Source: an uncultured Peptoniphilus sp. (lineage in GTDB: Bacteria > Bacillota > Clostridia > Tissierellales > Peptoniphilaceae). From it: a stretch of 10,904 nucleotides of DNA. The position numbers were made by a program, and so were the translations under genes. Below are positions 1-5,770 of this stretch, one piece after another. The DNA lies in contig CAMQDG010000050.1 in assembly GCA_946999425.1 (NCBI GenBank), positions 1-10,904 of the forward strand, in the 5' to 3' direction. Each line of letters begins with the position of its first letter. The first letter of the stretch is position 1. Under the pieces are notes generated by a model. It searched no databases. It was given only the letters and a program-made list of their open reading frames with translations, and was not told the DNA's origin.

Positions 1-1
1 A

Positions 2-34
2 AATATAGGTGAACTTACCAATTTTGTTAAATAA
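2..34 (+). CDS. possible C-terminal tail of an upstream gene (partial)
   Basis: The reading frame starting at base 2 gives NIGELTNFVK followed by TAA at 32-34. The other two plus frames stop within the first 12 bases. A terminator hairpin starts ten bases after this stop, as expected for the end of a gene entering from the left. Ten residues are too few to identify a family, and the assignment rests only on the open frame and the terminator position. Confidence 0.4.
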   Translation, partial: NIGELTNFVK

Positions 35-43
35 ATTTAATTT

Positions 44-72
44 AAAAGATGAAAATTTTTCATCTTTTTTTT
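44..72 (+). terminator. intrinsic terminator of the upstream gene
   Basis: AAAAGATGAA (44-53) pairs with TTCATCTTTT (59-68) around a very short AT loop, and the T-run continues to 72. The stem is AT-rich but uninterrupted. It lies between the probable upstream stop codon and the gltS promoter, so it probably insulates gltS from upstream transcription. Confidence 0.65.
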
Positions 73-91
73 ATTAATAGAATTTTCCTTA

Positions 92-120
92 TTAACAAAT
101 TAAATCATTAGTGCTATAAT
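92..120 (+). promoter_or_regulatory. sigma-A type promoter of gltS
   Basis: The -35 box is TTAACA (92-97), one mismatch from TTGACA. A 17-base spacer leads to a perfect -10 TATAAT (115-120), preceded by TG at 112-113, which makes an extended -10. The gltS start codon is 33 bases downstream of the -10, leaving room for a short leader with its ribosome binding site at 143-149. No operator-like repeat is visible around it. Confidence 0.8.
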
Positions 121-153
121 GTTTTTTAAATTTTTACATGATAGGAGAGAATA

Positions 154-1407
154 ATGTTTGAAGAAGTTATAAAAATTAATATGATGGGCACTGTTGCCTT
201 GGGACTTGTAATGTTATACTTGGGTAAATTTTTAAGAACAAGAGTGAAATTTTTCCAAAGATTTTGTATACCTGCACCAGTAATAGGTGGCTTTTTATTT
301 TCCTTGATACATTTAGTTTTAAAAGCTCAAAATATAGCAAGTTTTGAGATGGATACAACTTTAAAAGACCCTTTTATGATGGTATTTTTCACAAGTATAG
401 GTCTTGGATCTGATGTTGAAACATTAAAAAAAGGAGGCAAGGGATTTTTTGTCTTCACTGCAATAACAGGACTTTTGATAATTTTACAAAATTTTCTTGG
501 AATGTTTTTAGCGAAAATTTTAAACCAAAATGTACTTTTTGGTCTTGCCTGTGGCTCAATAACAATGGCAGGAGGACATGGAACTGCAGGAGCATGGGGC
601 CCAACTCTTGAAAATTTAGGTTTAGCATCAGGCCAGGTTATATCTATGGCAGCTGCAACTTTTGGAGTAATAATGGGGTCTTTATTAGGAGGGCCTTTAG
701 GTTCAAGTCTTATAAGACGATATAATTTAAAAAGCAATGATTTGGAAAAAGATAAAGTTGATTTAAAAGAAAATGGCGTTTTAAGAGTTCCCTTAGGAGA
801 AAAAAGAGGCCAAATTCCATCGGAATTAAAGGGGGAAGATTTTCTAAAAACTTTACTTATAATGTTTATAGCAATTTCCATAGGTCTAGTAGTAAATAAA
901 GTAATTGCAAAAAATATATTTATTGAAGGTACACCTTTAAATTTACCAGAATATGTAGTTTCAATGATAATAGCAGGACTTTATGTAAATACCTTAGGTA
1001 AAAATAAAATCTATAAAATTGATAAAAGAGCAAATGATATTTGCGGAGATATAGGACTTAATATATTTTTGGTAGTTGCTCTTATCACCTTAGATTTAAC
1101 TCAATTAAAATCAGTTTTTGGTCCTATGCTTATAATTTTATTTGCTCAAACTCTTGCAATAATTTTATTTGCCTATTTTATAGTCTTTAGAATTATGGGA
1201 AAAAATTATGATGCTGCAATATTGGCAGGAGGACTTTGCGGATTTGGAATGGGTGCAACTTACAATGCAATGGCAAATATGGATTCCATAACAGGTGAAT
1301 ATGGACCATCAAGAAAGGCATATTTTATAGTTCCGATGGTTGGCGCTTTTGCTCTTGACATAATTAATGTAGTTGCCATAACTTTTTTTGCACAATTTAA
1401 ATTTTAA
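154..1407 (+). CDS. gltS: sodium/glutamate symporter GltS
   Basis: Integral membrane carrier of the ESS (GltS) family, which imports glutamate with sodium. The 417 residues match the usual length of about 400. Family hallmarks are visible in both inverted halves: IPAPVIGG (39-46) and GGHGTAGAWG (140-149) in the first, and GGLCGFGMGATYNAMANM (359-376) followed by GPSRKAYFIVP and a DIIN motif in the second. The two repeats are joined by a charged cytoplasmic loop at about 188-225. The ATG at 154 is chosen because AGGAGAG lies just upstream at 143-149. It stands alone, with its own extended -10 promoter and a strong terminator, and its neighbours are unrelated. Substrate specificity for glutamate is inferred from the family. 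In an anaerobe the imported glutamate could serve as carbon, nitrogen or osmolyte, which the sequence cannot decide. Confidence 0.93.
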   Translation: MFEEVIKINMMGTVALGLVMLYLGKFLRTRVKFFQRFCIPAPVIGGFLFSLIHLVLKAQNIASFEMDTTLKDPFMMVFFTSIGLGSDVETLKKGGKGFFVFTAITGLLIILQNFLGMFLAKILNQNVLFGLACGSITMAGGHGTAGAWGPTLENLGLASGQVISMAAATFGVIMGSLLGGPLGSSLIRRYNLKSNDLEKDKVDLKENGVLRVPLGEKRGQIPSELKGEDFLKTLLIMFIAISIGLVVNKVIAKNIFIEGTPLNLPEYVVSMIIAGLYVNTLGKNKIYKIDKRANDICGDIGLNIFLVVALITLDLTQLKSVFGPMLIILFAQTLAIILFAYFIVFRIMGKNYDAAILAGGLCGFGMGATYNAMANMDSITGEYGPSRKAYFIVPMVGAFALDIINVVAITFFAQFKF

Positions 1408-1414
1408 AAATATA

Positions 1415-1450
1415 AAAAAAGATAAGGAAAATAAAATCCTTATCTTTTTT
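1415..1450. terminator. bidirectional terminator between gltS and the convergent lipoprotein gene
   Basis: A 14-base-pair stem (1415-1428 with 1437-1450) has core GATAAGGA pairing with TCCTTATC and an eight-base A-rich loop. The outer arms are an A-run on the left and a T-run on the right, so each strand presents a U-tract after the hairpin. It lies seven bases after the gltS stop and ends 16 bases before the stop of the minus-strand lipoprotein gene, so it probably serves both. Confidence 0.88.
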
Positions 1451-1466
1451 AATAAACTTTTAAATA

Positions 1467-2684
1467 TTATTTAAAATCGCCATTTAAATATCTATAAAAT
1501 GCTTGGTCAACTGAAATTAAATTACTTTCAATTTTTAAATTACTATCTTTACTTAATAATCCGTCTGAGAATTTTTTTGCATCTTCATTTTTTGTAATGG
1601 AGTACATTTCAAAATTACCCTTTGAAATTATATTTTCAGTAACTGGTTCATATCCTTCCTTCATTTCTTTAGCAGTGTGGTATAAAGGTTGCCACCAAGA
1701 ACCATATAAAAGCCCTTTTCCTTCTTCATTGCCTTCATTTTTCTTTGCATATTGCAAAATAAGACCATCAAATTTATTCAAATCTTCTTCATTTTCAAAT
1801 TCAAATAAGAGATCATATTCCAGTGCATTTGCAAGATATCTATTTTCGCCGATCTTTACAACTTCATATTTATCGGTAGGTTCCGGAACTGGACCCCAAT
1901 CAATCATATATTCAAAAGAACTTGTCTTAGGTTCCAATTGAACTTTTGCATTTATATTTTCATCGGCTAATAATTTTATAAGTTGTTGAGCGTGTCTAAT
2001 GTTGTCATGAGAGTATACTATTGTAAGATTTGGGTCAAAATTTGATTTATAACCTTTATATTTAACGTTATAACCTGTTGTAGTGCCGTCTAAAATTGCT
2101 TCCATTCCCAATTTTTCAAGAGGATTGCCCTTAAAAAATGTAAATTCATTGTAAGCTTGATTTAATTTTTGATAAATATCCTTATCACTTGTTAAACCTA
2201 TAAAATTTTCTAATTTGTTTTGATATTTTAAAACTTGCCCTTCAAGATTCTGCACAAAAGCTAAATCGGATTTTTCATCTTTTTTTTCTAAAAAACTGTT
2301 AATTCCATTGTCATCAAGACCAAAAACATCTTTTGCAACTGCAAGATATTTTCCAAAATCTTTAGCATCTTCAATTTTTAAACCCTTAACTGCATCTTGA
2401 AGTTTTTCATCGCTATAGGTATCAGCAATGTTTAAAAATCCTGCCCTGTCTAAAGCTGTAATAATTATGTTTATTCTTTCATCATCAGACTGAGGAATTT
2501 CTTCATCACTTTGACCTAAAACTGAATCAAGACTTTCCTTAAAACTATTTTGACTTACTTCAGTTAAGCTGCTTGTAAAAGCTTGCTTTTCTTCTTTTTG
2601 CTCAACTTTTTTATTTGTGTTTTGGCAACCGAACATAAATAAAAGAGATAGAGCTAAAATAAAAATGAGTTTTCTGTTTTTCAT
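1467..2684 (-). CDS. lipoprotein of unknown function
   Basis: Secreted lipoprotein, 405 residues, family not recognised. The N-terminus is a typical lipoprotein signal: basic MKNRK, a hydrophobic stretch to about residue 18, then FGC with the lipid-acceptor cysteine at 20. The residue at -3 is Met, so the lipobox is slightly unusual. A Lys/Glu/Asn/Ser-rich linker (21-70) precedes a globular, acidic body. Near the middle is a patch rich in aromatic residues and proline, SSFEYMIDWGPVPEPT, and later GSWWQPLYHTAKEM, which look like conserved core segments. Cys20 is the only cysteine. The open frame extends five codons further upstream (to 2699), but AGGAGG at 2694-2689 lies inside that extension, so the ATG at 2684-2682 is the real start. 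It is convergent with gltS, with no functional hint from neighbours. A binding or envelope role is possible but unproven. Confidence 0.82.
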   Translation of the reverse strand: MKNRKLIFILALSLLFMFGCQNTNKKVEQKEEKQAFTSSLTEVSQNSFKESLDSVLGQSDEEIPQSDDERINIIITALDRAGFLNIADTYSDEKLQDAVKGLKIEDAKDFGKYLAVAKDVFGLDDNGINSFLEKKDEKSDLAFVQNLEGQVLKYQNKLENFIGLTSDKDIYQKLNQAYNEFTFFKGNPLEKLGMEAILDGTTTGYNVKYKGYKSNFDPNLTIVYSHDNIRHAQQLIKLLADENINAKVQLEPKTSSFEYMIDWGPVPEPTDKYEVVKIGENRYLANALEYDLLFEFENEEDLNKFDGLILQYAKKNEGNEEGKGLLYGSWWQPLYHTAKEMKEGYEPVTENIISKGNFEMYSITKNEDAKKFSDGLLSKDSNLKIESNLISVDQAFYRYLNGDFK

Positions 2685-2688
2685 AATA

Positions 2689-2694
2689 CCTCCT
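2689..2694 (-). promoter_or_regulatory. ribosome binding site that fixes the lipoprotein start
   Basis: CCTCCT on the plus strand reads AGGAGG on the minus strand, four bases before the ATG at 2684-2682. The longest possible start at 2699 would place this site inside the coding sequence and has no good ribosome binding site of its own, so the shorter start is preferred. Confidence 0.8.
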
Positions 2695-2715
2695 AACATT
2701 TAAACAGCTAATTTA

Positions 2716-2724
2716 ATTTTAGCA
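2716..2724 (-). promoter_or_regulatory. possible extended -10 promoter of the lipoprotein gene
   Basis: On the minus strand the sequence reads TGCTAAAAT, a TG-extended -10 with TAAAAT one base off TATAAT, about 30 bases before the start codon. No convincing -35 box is present at the right distance, so this is only a candidate. The gene needs its own promoter because the rpmB terminator lies between it and rpmB. Confidence 0.35.
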
Positions 2725-2788
2725 TACTGAGAAATATAGAAATATATAATGAAAAAATTTCACCAAAATTACATAAAAAAAAGCAAAC

Positions 2789-2811
2789 AAAAAAGGCTTC
2801 ATTGAAGCCTT
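2789..2811 (-). terminator. intrinsic terminator of rpmB
   Basis: Read on the minus strand, AAGGCTTC and GAAGCCTT form an eight-base-pair stem around a three-base loop, followed by six Ts and then a second T-rich stretch. It begins two bases after the rpmB stop codon, so rpmB is a single-gene transcript. Confidence 0.88.
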
Positions 2812-2813
2812 AA

Positions 2814-3005
2814 TTAGATTGCTCTTTCAACTTTTTTACTTCTTAGGCATCTGGTACAAACATTAATTCTCTTTGGATGTCCGTCAACCATAGCTTTTAC
2901 TCTTCTTATATTAGGAGCCCAGCTTCTGTTTCCTCTTTTATGTGAGAATGAAACCGTATTTCCAAAAACTTTTGTCTTTCCGCAAATATCACATTTTTTA
3001 GCCAC
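2814..3005 (-). CDS. rpmB: 50S ribosomal protein L28, zinc-ribbon (C+) form
   Basis: Ribosomal protein L28 of the large subunit, 63 residues, the usual length for Firmicutes. It starts with MAKKCDICGK and contains the family signature around VSFSHKRGNRSWAPN and the VCTRCLRS segment. Cysteines 5, 8, 50 and 53 form two CxxC pairs, the zinc-binding C+ version of L28, in contrast to the cysteine-free paralogues that some bacteria make when zinc is scarce. The start codon is GTG (3005-3003), supported by AGGAGG at 3018-3013, seven bases away. The gene is monocistronic with its own promoter and terminator. It is read divergently from znuA, the zinc-uptake receptor gene, with 174 bases between the two starts. 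Identification is very secure; any regulatory link to zinc is inference. Confidence 0.97.
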   Translation of the reverse strand: MAKKCDICGKTKVFGNTVSFSHKRGNRSWAPNIRRVKAMVDGHPKRINVCTRCLRSKKVERAI

Positions 3006-3043
3006 AATGACACCTCCTTGTTATTCATTAAATAGCAGGAATT

Positions 3044-3073
3044 ATTATAACACAAGAAAGCAAAGTATGGCAA
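3044..3073 (-). promoter_or_regulatory. sigma-A type promoter of rpmB
   Basis: On the minus strand a perfect -10 TATAAT (3049-3044) is preceded, 18 bases upstream, by TTGCCA (3073-3068), one mismatch from TTGACA. The -10 lies 38 bases before the GTG start, leaving a short leader that contains the AGGAGG site. Confidence 0.68.
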
Positions 3074-3088
3074 ATAAAATTTCCCATA

Positions 3089-3117
3089 TTGAATTTTTTT
3101 TATCACTTTGTTAATAT
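3089..3117 (+). promoter_or_regulatory. probable promoter of znuA
   Basis: TTGAAT (3089-3094) is separated by 17 bases from TAATAT (3112-3117), which has TG at 3109-3110 and so is an extended -10. The -10 matches consensus at only four of six positions, which could suit a regulated promoter. A small palindrome overlaps its downstream edge (see 3114-3126). The leader to the znuA ATG would be about 55 bases. Confidence 0.5.
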
Positions 3118-3126
3118 TACTAATAT
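3114..3126. promoter_or_regulatory. candidate operator palindrome at the znuA promoter
   Basis: ATATTA-C-TAATAT is a perfect 13-base palindrome with a single central base. It overlaps the last four bases of the proposed znuA -10, where a repressor would block initiation. Zinc importers are usually repressed by Zur (Fur family) or AdcR (MarR family), but the sequence does not closely match either consensus I know. In DNA this AT-rich the palindrome could be chance. Confidence 0.3.
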
Positions 3127-3179
3127 GGATTTTCAATTAATCCACAATACTCTTCGCAACAAATTTCAGGAGGAAAAAA

Positions 3180-4199
3180 ATGAAAAAATCATTAGTTGCT
3201 ATTTTTCTATCTTTAGCAATGATTTTAACAGCTTGTTCAAACGGACAAAAAAATAGCAGTAATAAGAAAGAAAATAAAGAAGATAAAAAAGTTGTTTACA
3301 CAAGTATATATCCTATATATGACTTTACAAAAAAAATCGCAGGAGATAAATTAGATGTGAAACTTCTTGTACCAAATGGAAGTGAACCTCACGGATATGA
3401 ATTATCAAGTGATGATGCTAAAAATATTGGAGAAGCGGATTTATTTATTTATAACGGTGCTGGTCTCGAAAGTTTTGTAGACAAATTACAAGAAACTTTA
3501 AAAGGAAAAGTTGAATTTTGTGAAGCGAGTCAAGGGGTTGAACTTATGGAAGGTCATCATCATCATGACGATGAAGAAGAACATGATGAAGAAGACCATG
3601 ACCATGATCATGAACACGAAGGAGAAAACCACGATCATGAACATGAAGGGGAAGAACATGACCATGAACACGAAGGCGGAATGGATCCCCATGTCTGGAT
3701 AAGCCCTAAAAATGCAAAGATTGAAATGCAAAATATTTGTCAGGCTCTTATAAAACTTGATTCTGAAAATGAAACTTACTACAAGGAAAATTTAGAAAAT
3801 TATTTGAAAGAATTAGATGCTCTTGATAATGAATTTAAAACTGATCTTGAGGGTCTTGAAAATAGAGAAATTGTAGTTTCTCATCAAGCTTTTGGATATC
3901 TTTGTCGTGATTATAATTTAAAACAAATTGCAATTGAAGGCATAAATGCAGAGTCTGAACCAGATGCAAAAACTATTGCAAATATTATTGATCTTGTAAA
4001 AAATAAGGGAATTAAGGTTATTTTTTCTGAAGAATTAATAGATCCTAAAGTTGCAGAAACTATTGCTAAGGAAACAGGAGCAAAAGTTCTTACCCTTTCT
4101 CCTCTTGAAGGATTAAGTGAAGAACAAGTTAAAAATCAAGATGATTATTTTTCTATTATGAAAGCTAATTTATCTAACTTACTTGAAGCTTTAAAATAA
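3180..4199 (+). CDS. znuA: zinc ABC transporter substrate-binding lipoprotein ZnuA/AdcA-like
   Basis: Extracellular zinc receptor of the cluster A-I (ZnuA/AdcA/PsaA) binding proteins, anchored by lipid to the membrane. Signal peptide MKKSLVAIFLSLAMILTAC has lipobox LTAC with Cys19. Three expected metal-ligand histidines are visible: His71 in SEPHGYE, His171 in DPHVW and His235 in VSHQAFGY. Glu284 or Glu285 in FSEELIDPK is the likely fourth ligand, and SPLEGL near the C-terminus is also typical. Histidine instead of glutamate at the third ligand favours zinc over manganese. Residues 126-165 are a His/Asp/Glu loop with 15 histidines, typical of zinc-specific members. At 339 residues it lacks the C-terminal ZinT domain found in streptococcal AdcA. 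The start is supported by AGGAGG six bases upstream. It is followed by znuC and znuB after a 101-base gap, and is probably zinc-repressed, though no certain operator is seen. Confidence 0.94.
   Translation: MKKSLVAIFLSLAMILTACSNGQKNSSNKKENKEDKKVVYTSIYPIYDFTKKIAGDKLDVKLLVPNGSEPHGYELSSDDAKNIGEADLFIYNGAGLESFVDKLQETLKGKVEFCEASQGVELMEGHHHHDDEEEHDEEDHDHDHEHEGENHDHEHEGEEHDHEHEGGMDPHVWISPKNAKIEMQNICQALIKLDSENETYYKENLENYLKELDALDNEFKTDLEGLENREIVVSHQAFGYLCRDYNLKQIAIEGINAESEPDAKTIANIIDLVKNKGIKVIFSEELIDPKVAETIAKETGAKVLTLSPLEGLSEEQVKNQDDYFSIMKANLSNLLEALK
3603..3680 (+). repeat. three tandem 27-base units coding the ZnuA histidine loop
   Basis: Residues 142-167 of ZnuA are three near-identical units: HDHEHEGEN, HDHEHEGEE and the shortened HDHEHEGG. 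The DNA units start at 3603, 3630 and 3657 and differ mainly at third codon positions, so they are related by duplication but have diverged. Such a repeat could change copy number between strains and so change the number of zinc-binding histidines. Confidence 0.8.
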
Positions 4200-4250
4200 A
4201 GCGAAATTAGGTATAAATAACTAAAGCTCCGGTAAAATAAAAATTTGAGA

Positions 4251-4266
4251 TTTTTAATATTAAAAA
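4251..4266. repeat. perfect AT palindrome between znuA and znuC
   Basis: TTTTTAATATTAAAAA is a 16-base perfect palindrome with no loop, ending just before the znuC Shine-Dalgarno. It could be a protein-binding site or merely reflect base composition. It shares TTAATATTA with the znuA promoter region (3111-3119), but the same nine bases also occur before the phosphohexomutase gene (6737-6745), which weakens the case for a zinc-specific operator. Confidence 0.3.
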
Positions 4267-4300
4267 AAGGAGGGGAAGTCAAAGACTTCCCATTTATTTT
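4267..4300 (+). promoter_or_regulatory. znuC Shine-Dalgarno separated from its ATG by a hairpin
   Basis: The only good ribosome binding site before znuC is AAGGAGG at 4267-4273, which is 27 bases from the ATG at 4301, far too distant in linear sequence. Between them GGGAAGTC (4273-4280) and GACTTCCC (4284-4291) form a perfect eight-base-pair stem with five G-C pairs and an AAA loop, followed by ATTTATTTT. If the hairpin forms, AAGGAG is effectively nine bases from the ATG, a normal spacing. The same hairpin with its U-rich tail could alternatively act as a weak terminator that lowers znuCB expression relative to znuA. The stem is directly visible; both functions are inference. Confidence 0.6.
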
Positions 4301-4960
4301 ATGGAATTATTACAAATAGAAAATTTATTTTTCGGCTACACCAAAGAAGATATTTTAAAAAATATTAATTTAAAAGTTTTTAAAGGAGATTTTATAGCTC
4401 TTTTAGGTAGTAACGGTGCAGGAAAGTCAACTTTAATAAAACTTATACTAAGAGAATTAAAACCAAGAGAAGGGAAGATAAGCTATTTTAAAAGTGATGA
4501 GGAATTTTATAAGGCTATAGCCTATGTTCCGCAGATTCAAAATGTTTCTTCAAAAAATTTTCCTATTACAGTAAGTGAACTTATAAGTCTTGGAAAGTAT
4601 AGGGATTTAAAAGGATTTAGATTCATTGGCAAGGACAATAGTGACTTTGTTTTAGATGCCTTAAGTCTTGTGGGAATGGAAGATTATAAAGATAGACTTT
4701 ATTCAAAACTTTCAGGGGGGCAAAGACAGAGGGTTTTACTGGCAAAGGCTCTTTCAAACAGTCCTGATATTTTACTTTTAGATGAGCCTACTAACGGAGT
4801 GGATGAAAAAACTGTTAAAAAATTATACCAACTTTTATATCACTTAAATAAATTTCACAATACAAGTATTTTGATGATAACCCATGATATAAGCGGTGTA
4901 AAAGACTATGTAAATAAAATTTATGAATTGAAAGAAGGGAGCTTAATAAAAAAATTATGA
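4301..4960 (+). CDS. znuC: zinc ABC transporter ATP-binding protein ZnuC
   Basis: Cytoplasmic ATPase that powers the zinc importer. All ABC motifs are intact: Walker A GSNGAGKST (36-44), Q-loop Gln78 in YVPQ, signature LSGGQ (137-141), Walker B ILLLDEPT (157-164) with catalytic Glu162, D-loop NGVD, and switch His195 in THD. At 219 residues it is at the short end for ZnuC/AdcC, with little sequence after the H-loop. ATG 4301 is the only plausible start: the frame is open back to 4241, but no ATG, GTG or TTG with a usable ribosome binding site occurs there. Its Shine-Dalgarno is unusually far upstream, across a hairpin. The stop overlaps the znuB start (ATGA), implying coupled translation of the two. 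Zinc rather than manganese is inferred from the neighbouring ZnuA. Confidence 0.93.
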   Translation: MELLQIENLFFGYTKEDILKNINLKVFKGDFIALLGSNGAGKSTLIKLILRELKPREGKISYFKSDEEFYKAIAYVPQIQNVSSKNFPITVSELISLGKYRDLKGFRFIGKDNSDFVLDALSLVGMEDYKDRLYSKLSGGQRQRVLLAKALSNSPDILLLDEPTNGVDEKTVKKLYQLLYHLNKFHNTSILMITHDISGVKDYVNKIYELKEGSLIKKL

Positions 4961-5769
4961 GTATTTTTAGCTATGATTACATGATAAGAGCCTTAATTGT
5001 AGGCTTTCTCCTTTCAATTATAATACCCTTTATGGGCATAGTTGTAGTGAACAAAAAAATATCAGTTATAGGGGATGCCTTATCCCACGTATCTCTTGCA
5101 GGAGTTATGTTAGGTCTTATGTTAAGTGTAACCCCTATTTACACTTCTATTATTACCTGTATAATCGCAGGAATTGTTCTGGAACTAATAAGAAAAAACT
5201 TTCCTGGATATGAAGAAATTTCCACTGCCATTATAATGTCAGTCGGTATTGGAGCTGCATCAATTTTAGCAGGATTTGTAAAAAAAGCTCAAAATTTTGA
5301 ATCTTATCTTTTTGGCTCAATAGTTGCAATTACAGATGGAGAATTTTATTTAATAATTGCAGTGTCAATTATTGTTTTTTTGACCTTCATTTATTTTTAC
5401 AAAGATCTTTTATATGTTTCTTTTGATGAAAGTTCTGCAAGGCTTAGCGGAGTAAAAGTAGATAGAATAAATTATATTTTTATTATTTTAATTGCAGTAA
5501 CAATTTCAGTATCTGCAAGGACAGTTGGAATTTTAATTATTTCTTCTCTTATGGTAATTCCAGTTGCCTGTGCCATGCAATTTGAAATGGGATATTTAAA
5601 GACTACTTTTTTATCATCTTTTTTTGGAATTTTCTTTACTATTTCAGGCCTTTTCATTTCCTTTTACCTTGGTTTAAAACCTGGAGGCACAATAGTTCTT
5701 ATGGGAATTATTAGTCTTCTTATTATTTTAAGTATAAAAAAATGGGTATTAAATATTAAGGGGTGTTAA
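4957..5769 (+). CDS. znuB: zinc ABC transporter permease ZnuB
   Basis: Membrane channel subunit of the zinc importer, ABC-3 permease family, 270 residues as expected. It is almost entirely hydrophobic, with about seven or eight membrane segments. Family features include an early segment ending in GIVVVNKKISVIGDALSHVSLAG (from about residue 27), the motif SVSARTVGILIISSLMVIPVA in the second half, and a glycine-rich end, LKPGGTIVLMG. Its ATG lies within the znuC stop (ATGA overlap of four bases). The stop at 5767-5769 is one base before the GTG of the next gene, so transcription and probably translation continue downstream. Metal choice follows from the ZnuA type, since ABC-3 permeases for zinc and manganese are hard to separate by eye. 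Confidence 0.93.
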   Translation: MSIFSYDYMIRALIVGFLLSIIIPFMGIVVVNKKISVIGDALSHVSLAGVMLGLMLSVTPIYTSIITCIIAGIVLELIRKNFPGYEEISTAIIMSVGIGAASILAGFVKKAQNFESYLFGSIVAITDGEFYLIIAVSIIVFLTFIYFYKDLLYVSFDESSARLSGVKVDRINYIFIILIAVTISVSARTVGILIISSLMVIPVACAMQFEMGYLKTTFLSSFFGIFFTISGLFISFYLGLKPGGTIVLMGIISLLIILSIKKWVLNIKGC

Positions 5770-5770
5770 A

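Noticed and set aside
327..881. 184-codon open frame on the minus strand inside gltS
   Set aside because: It lies fully antisense to a clear GltS sequence, has lysine/proline-rich low-information content, no ribosome binding site and no recognisable motif; it is a shadow frame.
3111..3119. Shared TTAATATTA at the znuA promoter and before znuC (4254-4262) as a common zinc operator
   Set aside because: The same nine bases occur before the phosphohexomutase gene (6737-6745), and such words are frequent in this AT-rich DNA. I kept only the palindromes as low-confidence features.
3084..3128. Inverted repeat CCATATT ... AATATGG flanking the znuA promoter
   Set aside because: Seven-base arms about 31 bases apart, with AT-rich arms, are expected by chance; no loop structure or known regulator fits.
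2906..3136. 76-codon minus-strand frame overlapping the start of rpmB
   Set aside because: It spans the rpmB promoter and the first third of rpmB in another frame, with no ribosome binding site; L28 is the real gene.
3498..3731. Open frames opposite and in another frame of the ZnuA histidine loop (Met/Phe-rich or Met/Thr-rich)
   Set aside because: They are produced by reading the repetitive His/Glu/Asp codons in other frames. The composition mirrors the repeat and no start signal supports them.
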